From the NCBI RefSeq assembly GCF_000276665.1, contig NW_004955446.1, forward strand, positions 14,860,273 to 14,924,272: a stretch of 64,000 bases of DNA, in the 5' to 3' direction. This document shows, piece after piece, positions 35,661-47,479 of this stretch. Every line of letters begins with the position of its first letter. Position 1 is the stretch's first letter. The position numbers and the translations under genes were made by a program. Under the pieces are notes generated by a model that saw only the letters and a program-made list of their open reading frames with translations, ran no database searches and was not told the DNA's origin. Source of the DNA: Chinchilla lanigera. Lineage: Eukaryota > Chordata > Mammalia > Rodentia > Chinchillidae.

Positions 35661-36213
35661 ATCAGAAAAAATGATAATTAAATGAAGGGATATTAAAGAC
35701 CTTTATTGTGGTAACTATTTCATATTGTATGCATATATTAAAGCATCATGTGCACCTTAATTATAGTAATTATTATTGATCAATTATATTTCAGAAAAAA
35801 GATAAAAAATCATTTCCTTAACATTTGTGGCTTTGCATTGCAATGCAGAAACAAATTAAATGTAACTATTGGGAACAGGACGTTTCTTCATATTTCATTT
35901 AAGAATCCTGGTTGTTTTTGGTGTATTTTATGTGATGAGGCCTTCTCCTCTTTCTTTTTCAGTCCAAATACCCTAAATGGTATGTTAGTTTTTGGTTAAC
36001 TGCTCTCTTGGTCAATAGTGTTGAATTTTAAAGCTGTGATGCCTTGGTCATGGAACGTCACTATGGAAATCACATCATAAGCCTGTGGAGGACATATGGG
36101 AACATCAGAGAAAAGCAGTCTCCTATGAGGATGATAGAAGTGCCACACAGAAAAAGCTAAGAATGATGTGGATGCAGAGAGGAAAGCAGTTGCATAAAGG
36201 TTACTTCTGTTAA

Positions 36214-36216
<3 letters not shown>
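35661..36216. other. Unique sequence, nothing recognised
   Basis: Frames 35748-35999 (+) and 35996-36262 (-) have no family resemblance; the latter starts in the GT tract. Confidence 0.4.
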
Positions 36217-36260
<44 letters not shown>

Positions 36261-36289
36261 ATGTGTGAGCGTGTGTGTGTGTGTGTGTT
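36217..36289. repeat. Interrupted (GT)n microsatellite
   Basis: About 21 GT units, then CATGTGTGAGC, then about 10 more units. Confidence 0.97.
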
Positions 36290-38072
36290 GTATTTCTGGG
36301 GGAAGGGAGAGTGAAACAGGGTAAGGTTTACTGATATAAAATTTTATCTTCTTTCATTGTCTGTTTTCCAAAAGGCCCTTTTCCAAGATATGCATCTAAG
36401 AGATTAAACTAGAAGGAATTCCTGATATCACTTGAATTTCCCATACCTAAGTCTATGCTTTTCCCACAATAACTAAAAATGGTCTTATCCCAACTGATTT
36501 CATCTTGCACAACCTCTGTCTCCTACCTAGCAAGTGGTGGGCTCTGAAAGTAGTACTATCACTTCCCATTTTGGAACTCACCCAGAAGCTCTCAGTGGAT
36601 CCCTTTCTGAGGTGGCCTGGCCTCCAAGATTGCAGATCTTTCGTTCCCATCAGTGTCATAGAGTAGTTGGACTGCTTGTCTCATAGTGTATGGATAAATG
36701 AAGCTTTTGAAGTTATTTGAATTCTTCCTCATCTAAGAGAGGAAGAGAATGACATTAATAGGTCACTCCTTAAAACAGAATATGAAAAATCTGTTTTTCC
36801 CAGTCTCTCCTAATCTTATTGGGATCAGGGGAAATTGTGCTACCAGGAAAACTTTCATCTGTCTTCTGAAGTGTACAGGTAAGTGTTGACATTTCAGACA
36901 CTAATACTCTGTTCAATAATTTCCTCTCAGTGTGATGGGACGATATATAACCTGTCCTTCATTACTACCCTGAACATGATCATAGCCTACTCACCAAGGT
37001 AGTCACATACAAGATCACTGGATTCTCTCTATCTATTCTCCCCAGCTCTGTCTTCTATTCCTACGAGCCTAAGCTAGCCTCTCTCTAGTCACATGCAAGA
37101 CTATACAACATACAACACAGAAGAGCCATACATTGTTACAGCTTAATGAACACCTATTATTTGTTATTATCAGTGTGGAAGGAATAAAGAACTATGATAT
37201 GTTACCATGTGATCTCATTAACAGTTTTTACTATATCACAGCTTGTAAATTTTCTAGACAGAGAATATTGGAGAAGAGAAATTGCACTGAGACTAGAACT
37301 GGTGGGAAAGGTTCACTTGGCACCTACAGTCCCCTTTCCTACCATTGACCTCAGCATTAGTCCCAGAAGACTGTGAGAAGCACTGTGTAAACATCCCTGC
37401 TCACTAGCTTACCGATGACTAACTTCATATCTCTGCTGTTTTTCAACTATCAAAAGAAATCTTTTCAGTCAACCATAGTACTTATTATTTAGGTCTTAAA
37501 TGGTACCTTTTCAATCTTAATACATTTCATAATTTATCCTGCTTGTCATAATCTATTTTTACAGATTATTTAAAGAGCAGTCAACAGTAAATTCTTTGCA
37601 ACAGGAGCTTTTATCCTGCTTTTTAAGGTAAATAGATGTGTATGTGTTCATTTTGTGCAAATATCACTTGTTCCCCTGTGTGTCCTCTGTGTGACAGCAG
37701 TGTGCAGAGCTGTTCCTCAGGTGATTATGTTCTGATGGGCAAAAAGCCAAACAAAAACTGTCAGCTATTTCATAGCTTTTCTAAAGCTGCTTAGAAATAC
37801 AAATTAACATCTCATGGGAAGACCTAGAATAATGGGTGAGCAATGTGCCTTAGCTTCTGACCAGACTGAATCAAACCTATTGAAATTTTAAGGTGAATTG
37901 TGTAGTTTTATGAAAATGGTAGGTGAGTTAAATCACAATAAATTGAAATGCCAAGTAATTAAAATTGTGGAACAAATAGACATAAAGGAAGCAAGCTAAC
38001 TCCACATTTTAAAATGAGTTACACTCTAATTAAGTTCTTCCGTGGTTTATGAATTGACAAAAAATTTTTGGC
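36290..38072. other. Unique sequence, nothing recognised
   Basis: The 37590-37830 part is less AT-rich and could be conserved non-coding DNA; no gene or repeat assigned. Confidence 0.4.
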
Positions 38073-38090
38073 CAAAAAAAAAAAAAAAAA
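38073..38090 (+). repeat. Poly(A) run
   Basis: An 18-base A run with no recognisable retroposon body before it. Confidence 0.85.
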
Positions 38091-38350
38091 GCCAGGTCAT
38101 CATCCAGGATTGCATAGGTTTCAGGACTCCACTTCTGATGACCCCAGGATTGACTGGAAAGTGCCTTGCCTTTGTTCTTTTTGGATGAGGAGGAGGCAAG
38201 TTTCTGACAGAGACAAGTTTCAGTGTTCTATTTATTTGTCATTTTGGCCTTTCGATGGGTGTAATTTATAAATAGCAAATCATTAATATGCTGAGTAGTT
38301 TAAAGAGCTTTTAAACCCACTTGAGAATCCTGCAAGGAGGCTGTTCTTGT
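38091..38350. promoter_or_regulatory. Candidate conserved non-coding block
   Basis: Repeat-free; contains TTTATTTGTCATTTTGGCCT, TCGATGGGTGTAATTTATAA and AGCAAATCATTAATATGCTG, a run of AT-core transcription-factor-like words next to GC-balanced sequence. Inferred only from texture. Confidence 0.3.
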
Positions 38351-39035
38351 TTTCTTGCTGTGACAAAGAAATGAGGGGAAATATTAGTCACTGGCATTAG
38401 TCACTGGCAAGAGGTTTTGTGCACTTTGTGTGCCCTCTTAGAATGGATGGATTCTTCCACTGCAAAGAAGTTTGGAAACTGTCATCCCTGGGTCACAAAA
38501 AGAAATATAGTTCTTTGGTTTTAACAAACAATCCCTGAATACTTTTCACAAAATTTAATGCTTTCAGATGAGGTAAGGTAACTAACACTTAATGAGCTAT
38601 ACAATTTACAAGTGATTTCACTTACATTCCTAGCATGACAGTAGTATGGTTAGGTATATGTTTCTCTTGGAAAAAAATCAATTATCTTTTTTTATTCAGT
38701 GTTAGAGGATGAAACTGTGGCTAACTGTGTTAGTCACGAGGAAGAAGCTACTCTTTTCTAAACTGAAACTTATAAATGTGATCTGGGGACAGTTTTAGAG
38801 TCTACTTTGCCTCTCTCTCTAAGGAATAATTGTGTCATCTTAGTAATTCAAATTACTTTATGTAATGTTATTGTTGATTTATGTAGCAACAGAAAAGTTT
38901 CCAAGATCCTCAGTAATCTGATTTTGAGATAGGAGCAAATTCATGAAATATGTGAGAATAACTGAGCTAAAGATGATGCACTAATTTTTCTTATTTTTAC
39001 CTCTTGTTTCCTTCAAATGTCTGTTTCTACGACTA
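38351..39035. other. Unique sequence; possible eroded MIR at 38.57-38.72 kb
   Basis: AACTAACACTTAATGAGCTA with TTTCACTTACATTCCTAGCA faintly resembles MIR/L2-type sequence. Also contains a 13-bp tandem duplication (TTAGTCACTGGCA twice) at about 38382-38408. Confidence 0.3.
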
Positions 39036-39049
39036 CAATTTTAGTCCAG

Positions 39050-39695
39050 TTGGCTGAGTCTTCATTTATCTGATCTTCCCACACTGACTCTTACTCTGTC
39101 CCAATTTCATTCTGTAAATATAGCCACAACAAGATTATGGAATCTCACATTCTCCATAGTTAAAACTTTTCAATGGTATTTTATTGCTCCAGGGTCAAAA
39201 ATCAAATTCCTACAAGTTCTACATGGCCAGACCTGGGGCGGGTGCCGTATGGTCTGTGCTTTGTCTTCCATCTGATGAAATACACACGCTTCCTCCACTT
39301 ATACTTGTGCGTCAACCTCTCTGGAATTGTTTTAGTTCTCTTTAGGAGAACTTGCATGTCACACTCTCTCTGGAACACTTTTCCTTCTTCCTCTTTTCTT
39401 GTTTACTCTCACTAATCATGCACCTCTTTTTGAAGCATCATTTGAACTGGCAAATCTTCTCCATGGGCCATTTTTTTTCACTGAAAATCTTTTTCTTCAA
39501 AGCAATATTTGGTTATACGTTACTTAATTAGTCTTATGACTATTTGATTTGTGTCTACCTGTAACTATCCTGGAACATGAGCTCCATGAAGAAGGAATCA
39601 TTCCTGCATTGTATTTTAAATCTTGTCGCTGCACACCATGCTTCCTACTATAGTGGGGCCTGGGGTAACAGTTCTAGGATGAAGGAAAGAGTAAA
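39050..39695 (+). repeat. L2 (LINE-2) 3' portion
   Basis: The ancient L2 order is kept over ~640 bp: TACATGGCCAGACCTGG, CTTCCTCCACTTATACTTGT, CTCTCTGGAACACTTTTCCT, TTTGAAGCATCATTTGAACT, GAACATGAGCTCCATGAAGA and ATTCCTGCATTGTATTTTAA. The frame at 39173-39415 (+) crosses it and is not a gene. Confidence 0.72.
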
Positions 39696-39935
39696 CGAGC
39701 ATGAGTACATAAGAGAACACTGACCCAAAAAAGGTTGACTAGCCAAATGATGTTTTGGTATATTTTGAAATAATGTGTTCCAAGAAACTTATTTTGGGGA
39801 AGGATTATGGCAGTTAGGTGAAGAATTCAGCAGATGTTACGTGAAGAGCCATCCTCTGATATTAATGCTAAAGGAATTACCCTCAGTTCTCCAGAGAACA
39901 AAACGTGAAAATGTACTACAAATGCGATAGGGACC

Positions 39936-40302
39936 TGCTATGGTTTAGATAAGAAATGTTCCCCCAGAGTCCCGTGTGATTGGAAAGTGAGTGGACAGTG
40001 GGGCACTCTGCTCATGTATTGGTTAGCTCCGTAGCTGAATGCACAGTAAAAGTAGAGGGGTAGGAGAAGCTCAGTGGGGGCGTGATCTGCAAAGATGTAT
40101 TCTTGTCCCTGGCTTCTCACTTCTGCTTCATTCCTGGGTGCCATGCGATAAGCACTTTTTCTTTTGCCATGCCCCTCTGCCATCTTATTTCTGTCTCAGA
40201 GCCTGCCAACCATGGTTTGAAACCAGGAGCTGAAACAAACCTCTCCTCTTTTAAATTGCAGGTGTTGGGTGTTTTATCCCAGCAATAAGACAGAATCTTA
40301 GA
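39936..40302 (+). mobile_element. MaLR-type LTR
   Basis: TGCTATGGTTTAGATAAGAA (start), AGTGGGGGCGTGATCTGCAA, TGGGTGCCATGCGATAAGCA, TTTTGCCATGCCCCTCTGCC, CTCCTCTTTTAAATTGCAGG and AGCAATAAGACAGAAT (end) follow the same order as the 27966 LTR. Ends are approximate; no TSD found. Confidence 0.7.
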
Positions 40303-40611
40303 GCCCTGTGCCTTTTAGAAAGCTCTGCCCATTTGTAACAGACCAACAAGAATCCAGACTAAAACAAATTTCCCTAGAAGAAGGAAACTGGAGTAGACTA
40401 GTGGTGGACTTAACTTATTTGCCAGAATGGAGAAATAGATAATTTCAAGAATAGTCCTGGGGGTTGGGGGATATCCCTGAAGAGGCAGGGATTGGGAAAA
40501 ATCTTATATAATGGCCAAAGAAGCTAAAGAATAGTTTGCCTCCCTAAAATATGTATTATGTTGCAACTACTACTATCATCCCTAACTGTGTGCTAGACTA
40601 AGCTCTCTTTT

Positions 40612-40656
<45 letters not shown>

Positions 40657-41439
40657 ACACATGATAAAGAAATGGAAACTGTGGGAGGATTATTACCTGT
40701 CTTTATCATCATGCCAAAGTTGACTCTAGAAAGCAGTACAAATAAAAAATTCCCACTAGGCAGTGGATGCTACTAGAAGTCAGTATGTTTCAAGTTAGAA
40801 TTTGAGCCTTTGAAATGCCAGTAGATCTTGGATACATAACACAGGGAAAAGAAGAGTCCATTAATGTGAAATAGCTACATATTTCTAGGTCAAAATACAT
40901 CTTCATATGACATATGTTTGTCTGTTTTTCTTGAGTCTCTTAAGGCATTGAGCTTCAGAACCATTAATCTTTATATTTCAATCCTGAAACTTACTTGAAG
41001 GGCTCTGTAAACTGAATAAACTTTTCTCAGTCTCCCAATTTGGCTGGGCCCTTAAATACTATCTAAACGCCTTAACAAGGCAATAATGATGTCAAGAATA
41101 CAGCTGAGCAGCAGAAGCATGTCTGGCCAGTGATAATTTTTGCTGCCTTGTTGAAATTTAAAATTTTGAGAAATATGTTTGGTTAGTTACCTTTATAAGC
41201 ACCATTTGGATTATGTTACCTTATAGTTTAATGTGGTTAATTAAAGAAAATAGGAAGTGACATATGCTTTCTTACAGCTCTGAGGTGATGTTTGTATATC
41301 CAGAAAAGGTACAATTGATTAGTACTCTTCTTGAAATGGATACATAAAATATCTGCTCATACAAACTGAATGTTCCCTGCCCCCATGAAAATATAACAGC
41401 TTTGCTTTGTACACACTGAGATGTAAGAAATACCTTAAA
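40303..41439. other. Unique sequence with a (CA)n tract
   Basis: Apart from the CA tract listed separately, nothing is recognised. Confidence 0.4.
40614..40662. repeat. (CA)n microsatellite
   Basis: About 18 CA units, one AT interruption, then more CA. Confidence 0.97.
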
Positions 41440-41765
41440 AAGAAGGCTGATAAAAATTTAAGAGGGAAAGCAGGCAAAGATAATGTTATAGATACCAAAA
41501 TATATGTGCATGACTATCAAAAGCAAGACTGTGAACAAATACATTAAATGCAGCAGGAAGTCCATTAAGATGCATTGAAAGGAACAGTTAGTGCTTATAT
41601 TGTGTGATCAATCTTGCACACCTATATCTGGTAATCTGAGCAACTACATTGAAGATAACAATACATAATATGCAATATAATAACCATTGTTAATCCCCTA
41701 TCATCTTGTTTTGAAATTCTGTACCTTTTTTTTTCTCTTTAATCTAAAAAAAATGCAAAGAAGTC
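41440..41765 (+). repeat. L1 3'UTR-like recurrent unit, copy 1
   Basis: ATTGAAAGGAACAGTTAGTG, GTGTGATCAATCTTGCACAC, ATAATAACCATTGTTAATCC, CCTATCATCTTGTTTTGAAA and TTCTGTACC recur in the same order at 44290-44450, 55660-55720 and, reversed, at 46200-46400 and 59410-59660. See the finding on this family. Confidence 0.65.
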
Positions 41766-41790
41766 CATATACACAATTTCCTCTAGTAGT

Positions 41791-42131
41791 TGTGGTCATT
41801 AATCATGGTTTGTCAACCTGATTAGATTATGACACCCCCGGGGGAAGGCACACTGCTGGGTGTTGTGGGTGGATCATGGAGGCATGAACCCAAGGACTAT
41901 ATATGGTCCCTGGCTCCTTTCACTGTGGTATATTGCTCCCCTACTCTTCTTCCAGACTACCCAGAAACTAAGCCTCTTTGCCTCACCAGTTCCTTTCACC
42001 ATGATGTTTCTTCTCTGGACCCAGTCAACCATGGACTGAATCTCCTGAAGCCATGAGTCAAGTTAAACCTGTCTTCCTTTAAATTGTGAGCTCTTGGTAT
42101 TGTGTCTCAGTGACAGGAAAGCTAACTAATA
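41791..42131 (+). mobile_element. MaLR-like LTR
   Basis: ATGGTTTGTCAACCTGATTA, GGGTGGATCATGGAGGCATG, CAACCATGGACTGAATCTCC, CTGAAGCCATGAGTCAAGTT, TTCCTTTAAATTGTGAGCTC and GGAAAGCTAACTAATATA match the general 3' half layout of rodent/mammalian MaLR LTRs. The 75-codon frame inside (41829-42056) is not a gene. Confidence 0.65.
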
Positions 42132-42490
42132 TAGTTTGCTTAGGTGTCTATGACAAAATAACCTAGATTGGATAGTTCAAAATCAATAGAATTTTTCCTC
42201 ACAAACCTGGAAACTAGGAAGCTCAAAATCAAAGTATAGGCAGATTTGGTGTTTGGAAAGTGCCTTATTTTTCACTGATGATATGTTCTTACTCTTTCTT
42301 CATGTGGTGGAAGGGAAGAATTCTGAGATTCTTATAAAGACACTAATTCTGTTCATGAGAACTTCCCCCTTGTGGTATAATCACTTCCCAAAGGCCATGG
42401 CTTCTAGTACTATCATGACGGGAATTAAGTTTCAACATAGCACATATTTTAGGGAGACAAATTATTCAGACCATTGCCCTGGGTGGAGAT
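42132..42490 (+). repeat. Old retroelement-internal repeat abutting the LTR
   Basis: GTGTCTATGACAAAATAACC, CAGATTTGGTGTTTGGAAAG, CTTCATGTGGTGGAAGGGAA, ACTTCCCAAAGGCCATGGCT and TTATTCAGACCATTGCC are the landmarks of a very common mammal-wide repeat. It follows the LTR without a gap, consistent with LTR plus internal sequence, but the family name is uncertain. The 123-codon frame 42253-42624 crosses it. Confidence 0.6.
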
Positions 42491-44074
42491 CCTCCCCCAA
42501 CATAAATTTCTCTCCCATCTCTCTTAATAGCTTCCCCTTTCACGATTCCTCTGAGTTTAATGGTGAACTTCACTTGAGTGGGAGACACAATAGCTTGACC
42601 ATTAGAGTATCATCATGGAGATGAGAAAGAAAGAGCAAACTGAGAGAAACAGGAAAGCCTGTCTCAAAACAGTAACGGATACAGAAAGCTATTGTGTATT
42701 GTGCTGGCTAATCCTCTTTTCCAGTGACACTCCTTAATTATTTTCTCAGCCATACCCCCTCTGTCATTTTCTTCTTCCACCTTGCCTAATCTCTATTTTG
42801 GCAAATGTATGGTTAAGATAAACTCCAGGAAGATGCTGGTGTATATCTGAAAACTTAGTTAAGGAAAGCACATTAATGTTTTAGACATTACTCCTGTTAA
42901 CTGAAATTTATTGGTCATTTATAGCATATCAAAGTAAAATGTAATAATGACATAAATACGCATGGAATATTGCTTCCATCTTGGTGAAGTTTGAAGCCCA
43001 GAGGGGACATAGGCAAGAGAAAAGGCAGTGCAGAGCTATGGTAGGAGTGACCAGGACAACTGCTGGAAGAGAACACCTCATGTGGAACATATTCCCAGTC
43101 TTCAGAAATGTTATACACTCGGGAAAAAAGTTCATGAAATTTCTGTCAGTAATTTTGGCATGTTAGGCCTGTTTGATCCAATTTAATGCTTTCATACTAA
43201 CTGAATATGTATTTAAATAACTTTCTCTCTATATATACCAAATATACCTCATAATTATTGTAATATTAAGCAGAGTTGTATACATTTCATGAGCTCAAAG
43301 TCATAAAATGCATCAGTCCAATGCTGGTATGTAATAAAACTCAGAAAGTATGTTTTTCATTACCAACTTTGTCCTTACCTGGGATTAAACTATTAGTCAC
43401 TGGACATTACTTGGCAAATTTCATAAATATTGTAAAGATTTTTAGTTGTAATACTACATACCTGAAGACAAAGGCACACATAGTGTTGCAAAATGGACAT
43501 GGGCTAAAATCATTGTAAAATTAGGCAGCACATTTATCAATTGTGTCTTAAAAATTAATGCTTTGTGTGTATTTATGTCTGTCTGTATTTGTATGTGTTT
43601 AAGACGCTAAGATTTTTTACAAATTTTTTGATTAACATTAGTCAGGGTTTTAACATTAGCAGCTCTTAAGGCTGATTATGCTTTGGACGCCTGAGGATGT
43701 CAATCCTCTCCTCAGGCAGTCTGATGTATACCAGGGAGTCTAGAGGAAATACCTTGATTATAAAGTTACCCAGGTTATTTTCAAATAATTGCAAGTAAAC
43801 AGGAAGCAATGAACTGACATTCTCAAATATTCAAAAAAATGTGGTCCTATTGTTTCCGTGATTTGCAAAGTTACTGTAACAATTATTGTTTGCTTATTCA
43901 AGGACTGCTTAATTTACACAGGCAAACTTTCTGCTTGATGAGGTTTTTTTTTTTTTTTTTTCCTACTGTTGGTTCTACTAAGAAATTTGTTGCCAACCCT
44001 CAAGGGGTAAAAACTTGTCATAAAAGTGTGCACATTTTACATAAGTCTAGTCTATACACCAAATTCTATACTAT
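42491..44074. other. Unique sequence, nothing recognised
   Basis: A 17-base T run at ~43945 has no recognisable SINE attached. Frames at 42915-43166 on both strands shadow each other. Confidence 0.4.
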
Positions 44075-44612
44075 CTTTTAAAATTTTTTTATTTTAAAAA
44101 TTTAAAAACTGACAAAACAACAATGAAGACAAAATCAAAACAGCACAGAAACAAGAAAAATGAAACATGACCTCAAGGAAGGAGTAACTGGGATGAAGGA
44201 GGGGAGAAAAAAGACAGAAGGAAGAGGAAAAAACATGTATGTATAGACACACAGGATAGCTAAGATAATTGTACTATGAATATCTGTTGGTTTATTGAAA
44301 AGAAGGGTTCATGTGTAACTGTCTGATCAATCTTACATGCCTATGTTTGGTTATACGTGCAACCATTTTGAAGATGACATTGTGTAGTATAACAACCATT
44401 GTTAATATCCTATCACCATGCTTTGAAATTCTGTATCATGTTTTTTGCTCTCTGGGCTGTTTTGTTTATGTTTTTGCTTTTGTTATGTTTTTTTTTTTTT
44501 CTTAAATGAAAACCATAATTTATATGTATATATAAGGATAGCTAGAATAGATGTATTGTTAATGTCTGTAGTTTATTGAGAGGAACAGTCAATGCTTAAA
44601 ATTTTCTTTTTT
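44075..44612 (+). repeat. L1 3'UTR-like recurrent unit, copy 2, with a partial tandem copy
   Basis: A purine-rich lead (GAAGGAGGGGAGAAAAAAGA, 44197) is followed by GGATAGCTAAGATAATTGTA, TTTATTGAAAAGAAGGGTTC, CTGTCTGATCAATCTTACAT, ATAACAACCATTGTTAATAT and CCTATCACCATGCTTTGAAA. From ~44535 the start is seen again (GGATAGCTAGAATAGATGTA, TTTATTGAGAGGAACAGTCA), so a second partial unit follows in the same orientation. Confidence 0.7.
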
Positions 44613-45539
44613 TTTTTTCTATACTACCTTTTGAAATAAGATATATTGCTGTTAAGGTCAGAATGTTTAGGTTTCTAATGGGTGGGCAAAAATCTTATGG
44701 AATTTAGTCTAGGTGATGGCTTACCATCTTCCCTATGTTTGACACACCTGTCTGGGAGATAATGTCACCATTGTTACCAGCCATGCAATTTTACCTATGA
44801 CTGGAAGATGGGGAATACAAAACCACGTTGCAACCCAGCACTTAATCTTGGTTGTTTCATCAGAACTGTGAAGTATACAGATGTTAAAATAGTTTTGAAG
44901 ATCAACAAGCATTATAAGGACCCAAATTTATAAGGATATGCTGTACACATTTAAAGGATTTCATCACAGAGCATACACTTGCTATTAAAATATCTTTAAA
45001 GGAGTGCTGTGTTCAGATGAAATAAAGTTTCTGGTACTCATGCCTGCTTGGCTAGCACCCAACAGGCCACTGGTATTAAGAATGCCAAATTTCTGGCTCA
45101 TCCTTGCTCATCCTTAAGCTGCACTCAGTCATGCTAGACAATTATTAGATTGCCATTCACAGTGGCCTGTAGGCATGTGAAATAATCAAACCCGGTGAGT
45201 CTGAGGGAGTTGAGAGCTTCTTTAGCTTGCCACCCTCCCTGTTGTAATGTACAGATGATCATAGTATTAACATTTCTCATCTTATATACTGCAAGAAATA
45301 AATAAGATAAAATATATAAGGTCCTTAATGTAGTGCTTGCAATATAGCAGTTGTTTCATACATAAGAAAAATTTCCTCTGCCTTTATGACCCAGTGTGAC
45401 TGTCACGGAAGGCCTGGCCCAGCTCTTTTATCCAGAATCCAAAGGAAAGAGCTACTGGGGTGCTGAGAGGTCTGCACTGTATAATGAGAGCAGAGACGTT
45501 TCAAATGGCAAACAGGGGATGGCTTTCAATCTTCTTATA
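44613..45539. other. Unique sequence, partly less AT-rich
   Basis: The 45000-45250 part is repeat-free and balanced in composition (CTTGGCTAGCACCCAACAGG, TAGACAATTATTAGATTGCC) and could be conserved non-coding DNA. It also has a 10-bp tandem duplication (GCTCATCCTT twice) near 45097. Confidence 0.3.
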
Positions 45540-45800
45540 ACCTCTTTGATTACCTCTCTGAGAGTACTATAATTTTCATTGTTGAGGTCTTTCACTTCCT
45601 TAGGTAAATTCATTCTTAAGTATTTAATTTTTCTTGAAGGTATTGTGCATGGGATTTTTTCTTTATTTCTGTCTAGGTAAGTTCATTATTAGTGTACAAG
45701 GACACTACTGATTTTTGTTTGTTGATTTTTGTATCATGCTACCTTGCTGAATTTGTTTATTAATTGTAGGAATCTTTGGTGAATTTTTTGAGTAATCATA
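45540..45800 (-). mobile_element. LINE-1 ORF2 fragment, minus strand
   Basis: GAGGTCTTTCACTTCCTTAG, TAAATTCATTCTTAAGTATT, AAGGACACTACTGATTTTTG and TTGCTGAATTTGTTTATTAA are antisense L1 ORF2, partly overlapping the ORF2 region also present near 12680. It has no 3' end and is a fragment. Confidence 0.85.
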
Positions 45801-46192
45801 AGTAAGACATTAAATAAAATTTTTACTTGTACCAAAGCAAAACAATGTAAACATGTAAGAAAATAAGTATATTCAGCATTATTAATTATAAGTTCATTTT
45901 GTTCACTGAGTGAAAGAAATCTCTTTTCAGAATATAAAAATATCGTATGGGCAGCAGTGCAAGAAGCAGAATAGTGTATGTGGGAAGTACAATGGCAGCA
46001 TCGCATACTGTATGTATCTGTTTTATTTTTTTCCTTTGGGAAACTGACTTCTTGTTATTCTATATTCACACATTACACCATGGCTACCTGTGCACTGTAT
46101 TCTCAGTGTCACAGTCAAGGTGAACTCTTACCTCTACTTCTCAACGGTCATAACTTCACTTATATCTTTTTTCCCCAATTCCTTGGAAATGG
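45801..46192. other. Unique sequence
   Basis: Complementary short frames on both strands; nothing recognised. Confidence 0.4.
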
Positions 46193-46400
46193 ATTTTTTT
46201 TTAATTTTAGAAATAAAAGGAGGAAAATACTAACAGACCGACAACATTTTACAAAATAGCATACGATCAGTACAGACATTACAGAGTTACAAACAGAGTG
46301 GTAGGGAATTAACAATGCTTATTTTATTACATATTGATATCTTCAATGTAGTTTCTCATGAAAACACATATAGACATACAAAGCTTCCTTGGAAATGGAT
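46193..46400 (-). repeat. L1 3'UTR-like recurrent unit, copy 3
   Basis: T run, then GTAGGGAATTAACAATGCTT, ATTACATATTGATATCTTCA and GTTTCTCATG, the reverse of the unit at 41.6 and 44.3 kb and parallel to the one at 59.5 kb (ATAGGAAATTAACAATGGTT, ATTACATATTGATACCTTCA). Confidence 0.7.
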
Positions 46401-46528
46401 TAAGTTGGCTGAGCTTCATTTAATTTTCTACTACCAACACAAATGACTGTGGCCTGTGGACCTAAATATTTTTCATTTATAGAGCCTTTCCTTTCAGCTA
46501 CCTGTGAAAAGATTTTATTAAAAAGAAG

Positions 46529-46614
46529 TGTAGGGGCTGGGAATATACCTCAGTGGTGCAGTGCCTGCCTGAGTTTGATTCCAACATAAATCAATCAATC
46601 AATAAAATAAATAT
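46529..46614 (+). mobile_element. ID SINE with internal deletion, 10-bp TSD
   Basis: GGGGCTGGGAATATACCTCA (A-box side) runs via GTGCCTGCCT straight into GAGTTTGATTCC, lacking the ~17 bases between the CCTGCCTGG arm and the B box. The tail is AATCAATCAATCAATAAAAT. TAAAAAGAAG flanks at 46519-46528 and 46614-46623. The deletion removes the anticodon-loop equivalent. Confidence 0.85.
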
Positions 46615-46777
46615 AAAAAGAAGCATGGAGATTAACAAAATGATTGATGACTCTTTTACAATAGTGTAAGAAAGAAGATTTACACGCATCCAAGTGTTCT
46701 TATGATCTATCTTATTTGCTTATTTCCACTTGGGCAATATATTTCCAGTTTAAGAGCTGGATTCCAGTGAGAGTTTA

Positions 46778-46875
46778 TTTTTGCTTTTTGTTTTTGTTCC
46801 AGTACCGGGAATTGAACTCATGACCTTGCACTTGCCAGGCAGGGTCTATGCCACTGAGCTAAATGCCCAGCCCCC
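46778..46875 (-). mobile_element. ID SINE, minus strand, 15-bp TSD
   Basis: TTTTTGCTTTTTGTTTTTG tail, then AGTACCGGGAATTGAACTCA and GCCACTGAGCTAAATGCCCA. TCCAGTGAGAGTTTA (46763-46777) and TCCAGTGAAAGTTTA (46876-46890) form the duplication with one mismatch. Confidence 0.95.
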
Positions 46876-46890
46876 TCCAGTGAAAGTTTA

Positions 46891-47197
46891 AAATGACATT
46901 ATCATCTTGGACACCGTACTGTCAGTGAATGAAAGTTTTAGTTTTGCTGAAATGTTTTATTAACTCACAATTGGAATTCAATGATATTAAATTTTATAAA
47001 GTTCATCATATTATCTTTCTTTAGGTATTGTTAGTGTTAAAAGCTGTAAAAAATCCAACATTTTAGTCCACTTGAAAGCTAACACTGCGTGAGTACCATA
47101 GTTGTGTGGATAGTGGCAAAGGCATGACATTTCCCAGTCAGAAACAATTGTACCAATTACAACAGTAGTGGTGGCTAGATCATAAACATCTGTACTA

Positions 47198-47202
<5 letters not shown>
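46891..47202. other. Unique AT-rich sequence
   Basis: Nothing recognised. Confidence 0.45.

Positions 47203-47242
<40 letters not shown>
47203..47242. repeat. (GT)n microsatellite
   Basis: About 20 uninterrupted GT units. Confidence 0.97.
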
Positions 47243-47245
<3 letters not shown>

Positions 47246-47405
47246 AGCCTCAGTTTTCAAAGGGCAATACAAAGAGAGGTAAGTGACATCTGTTCACACA
47301 ATGGACTGTAATATATATTATAGAGAAGAAATTCTGAGCTTAGACAGCCCAAATATTTTATACTGGGTGGGAAGCCTAACTGATCTTTTGTTCAGAGGGA
47401 GACAG

Positions 47406-47426
47406 TATTATTATTATTATTATTGT
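47406..47426. repeat. (TTA)n microsatellite
   Basis: Seven trinucleotide units, then TGTCATTATTA. Confidence 0.93.
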
Positions 47427-47479
47427 CATTATTATACTGAGAAGAAACAAACCCTTTCTTTTTCCTTATGTGTGCTTTA

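Noticed and set aside
43945..43961. Poly(T) run as the tail of a minus-strand SINE
   Set aside because: The following sequence matches neither ID nor B1, so no element can be named.
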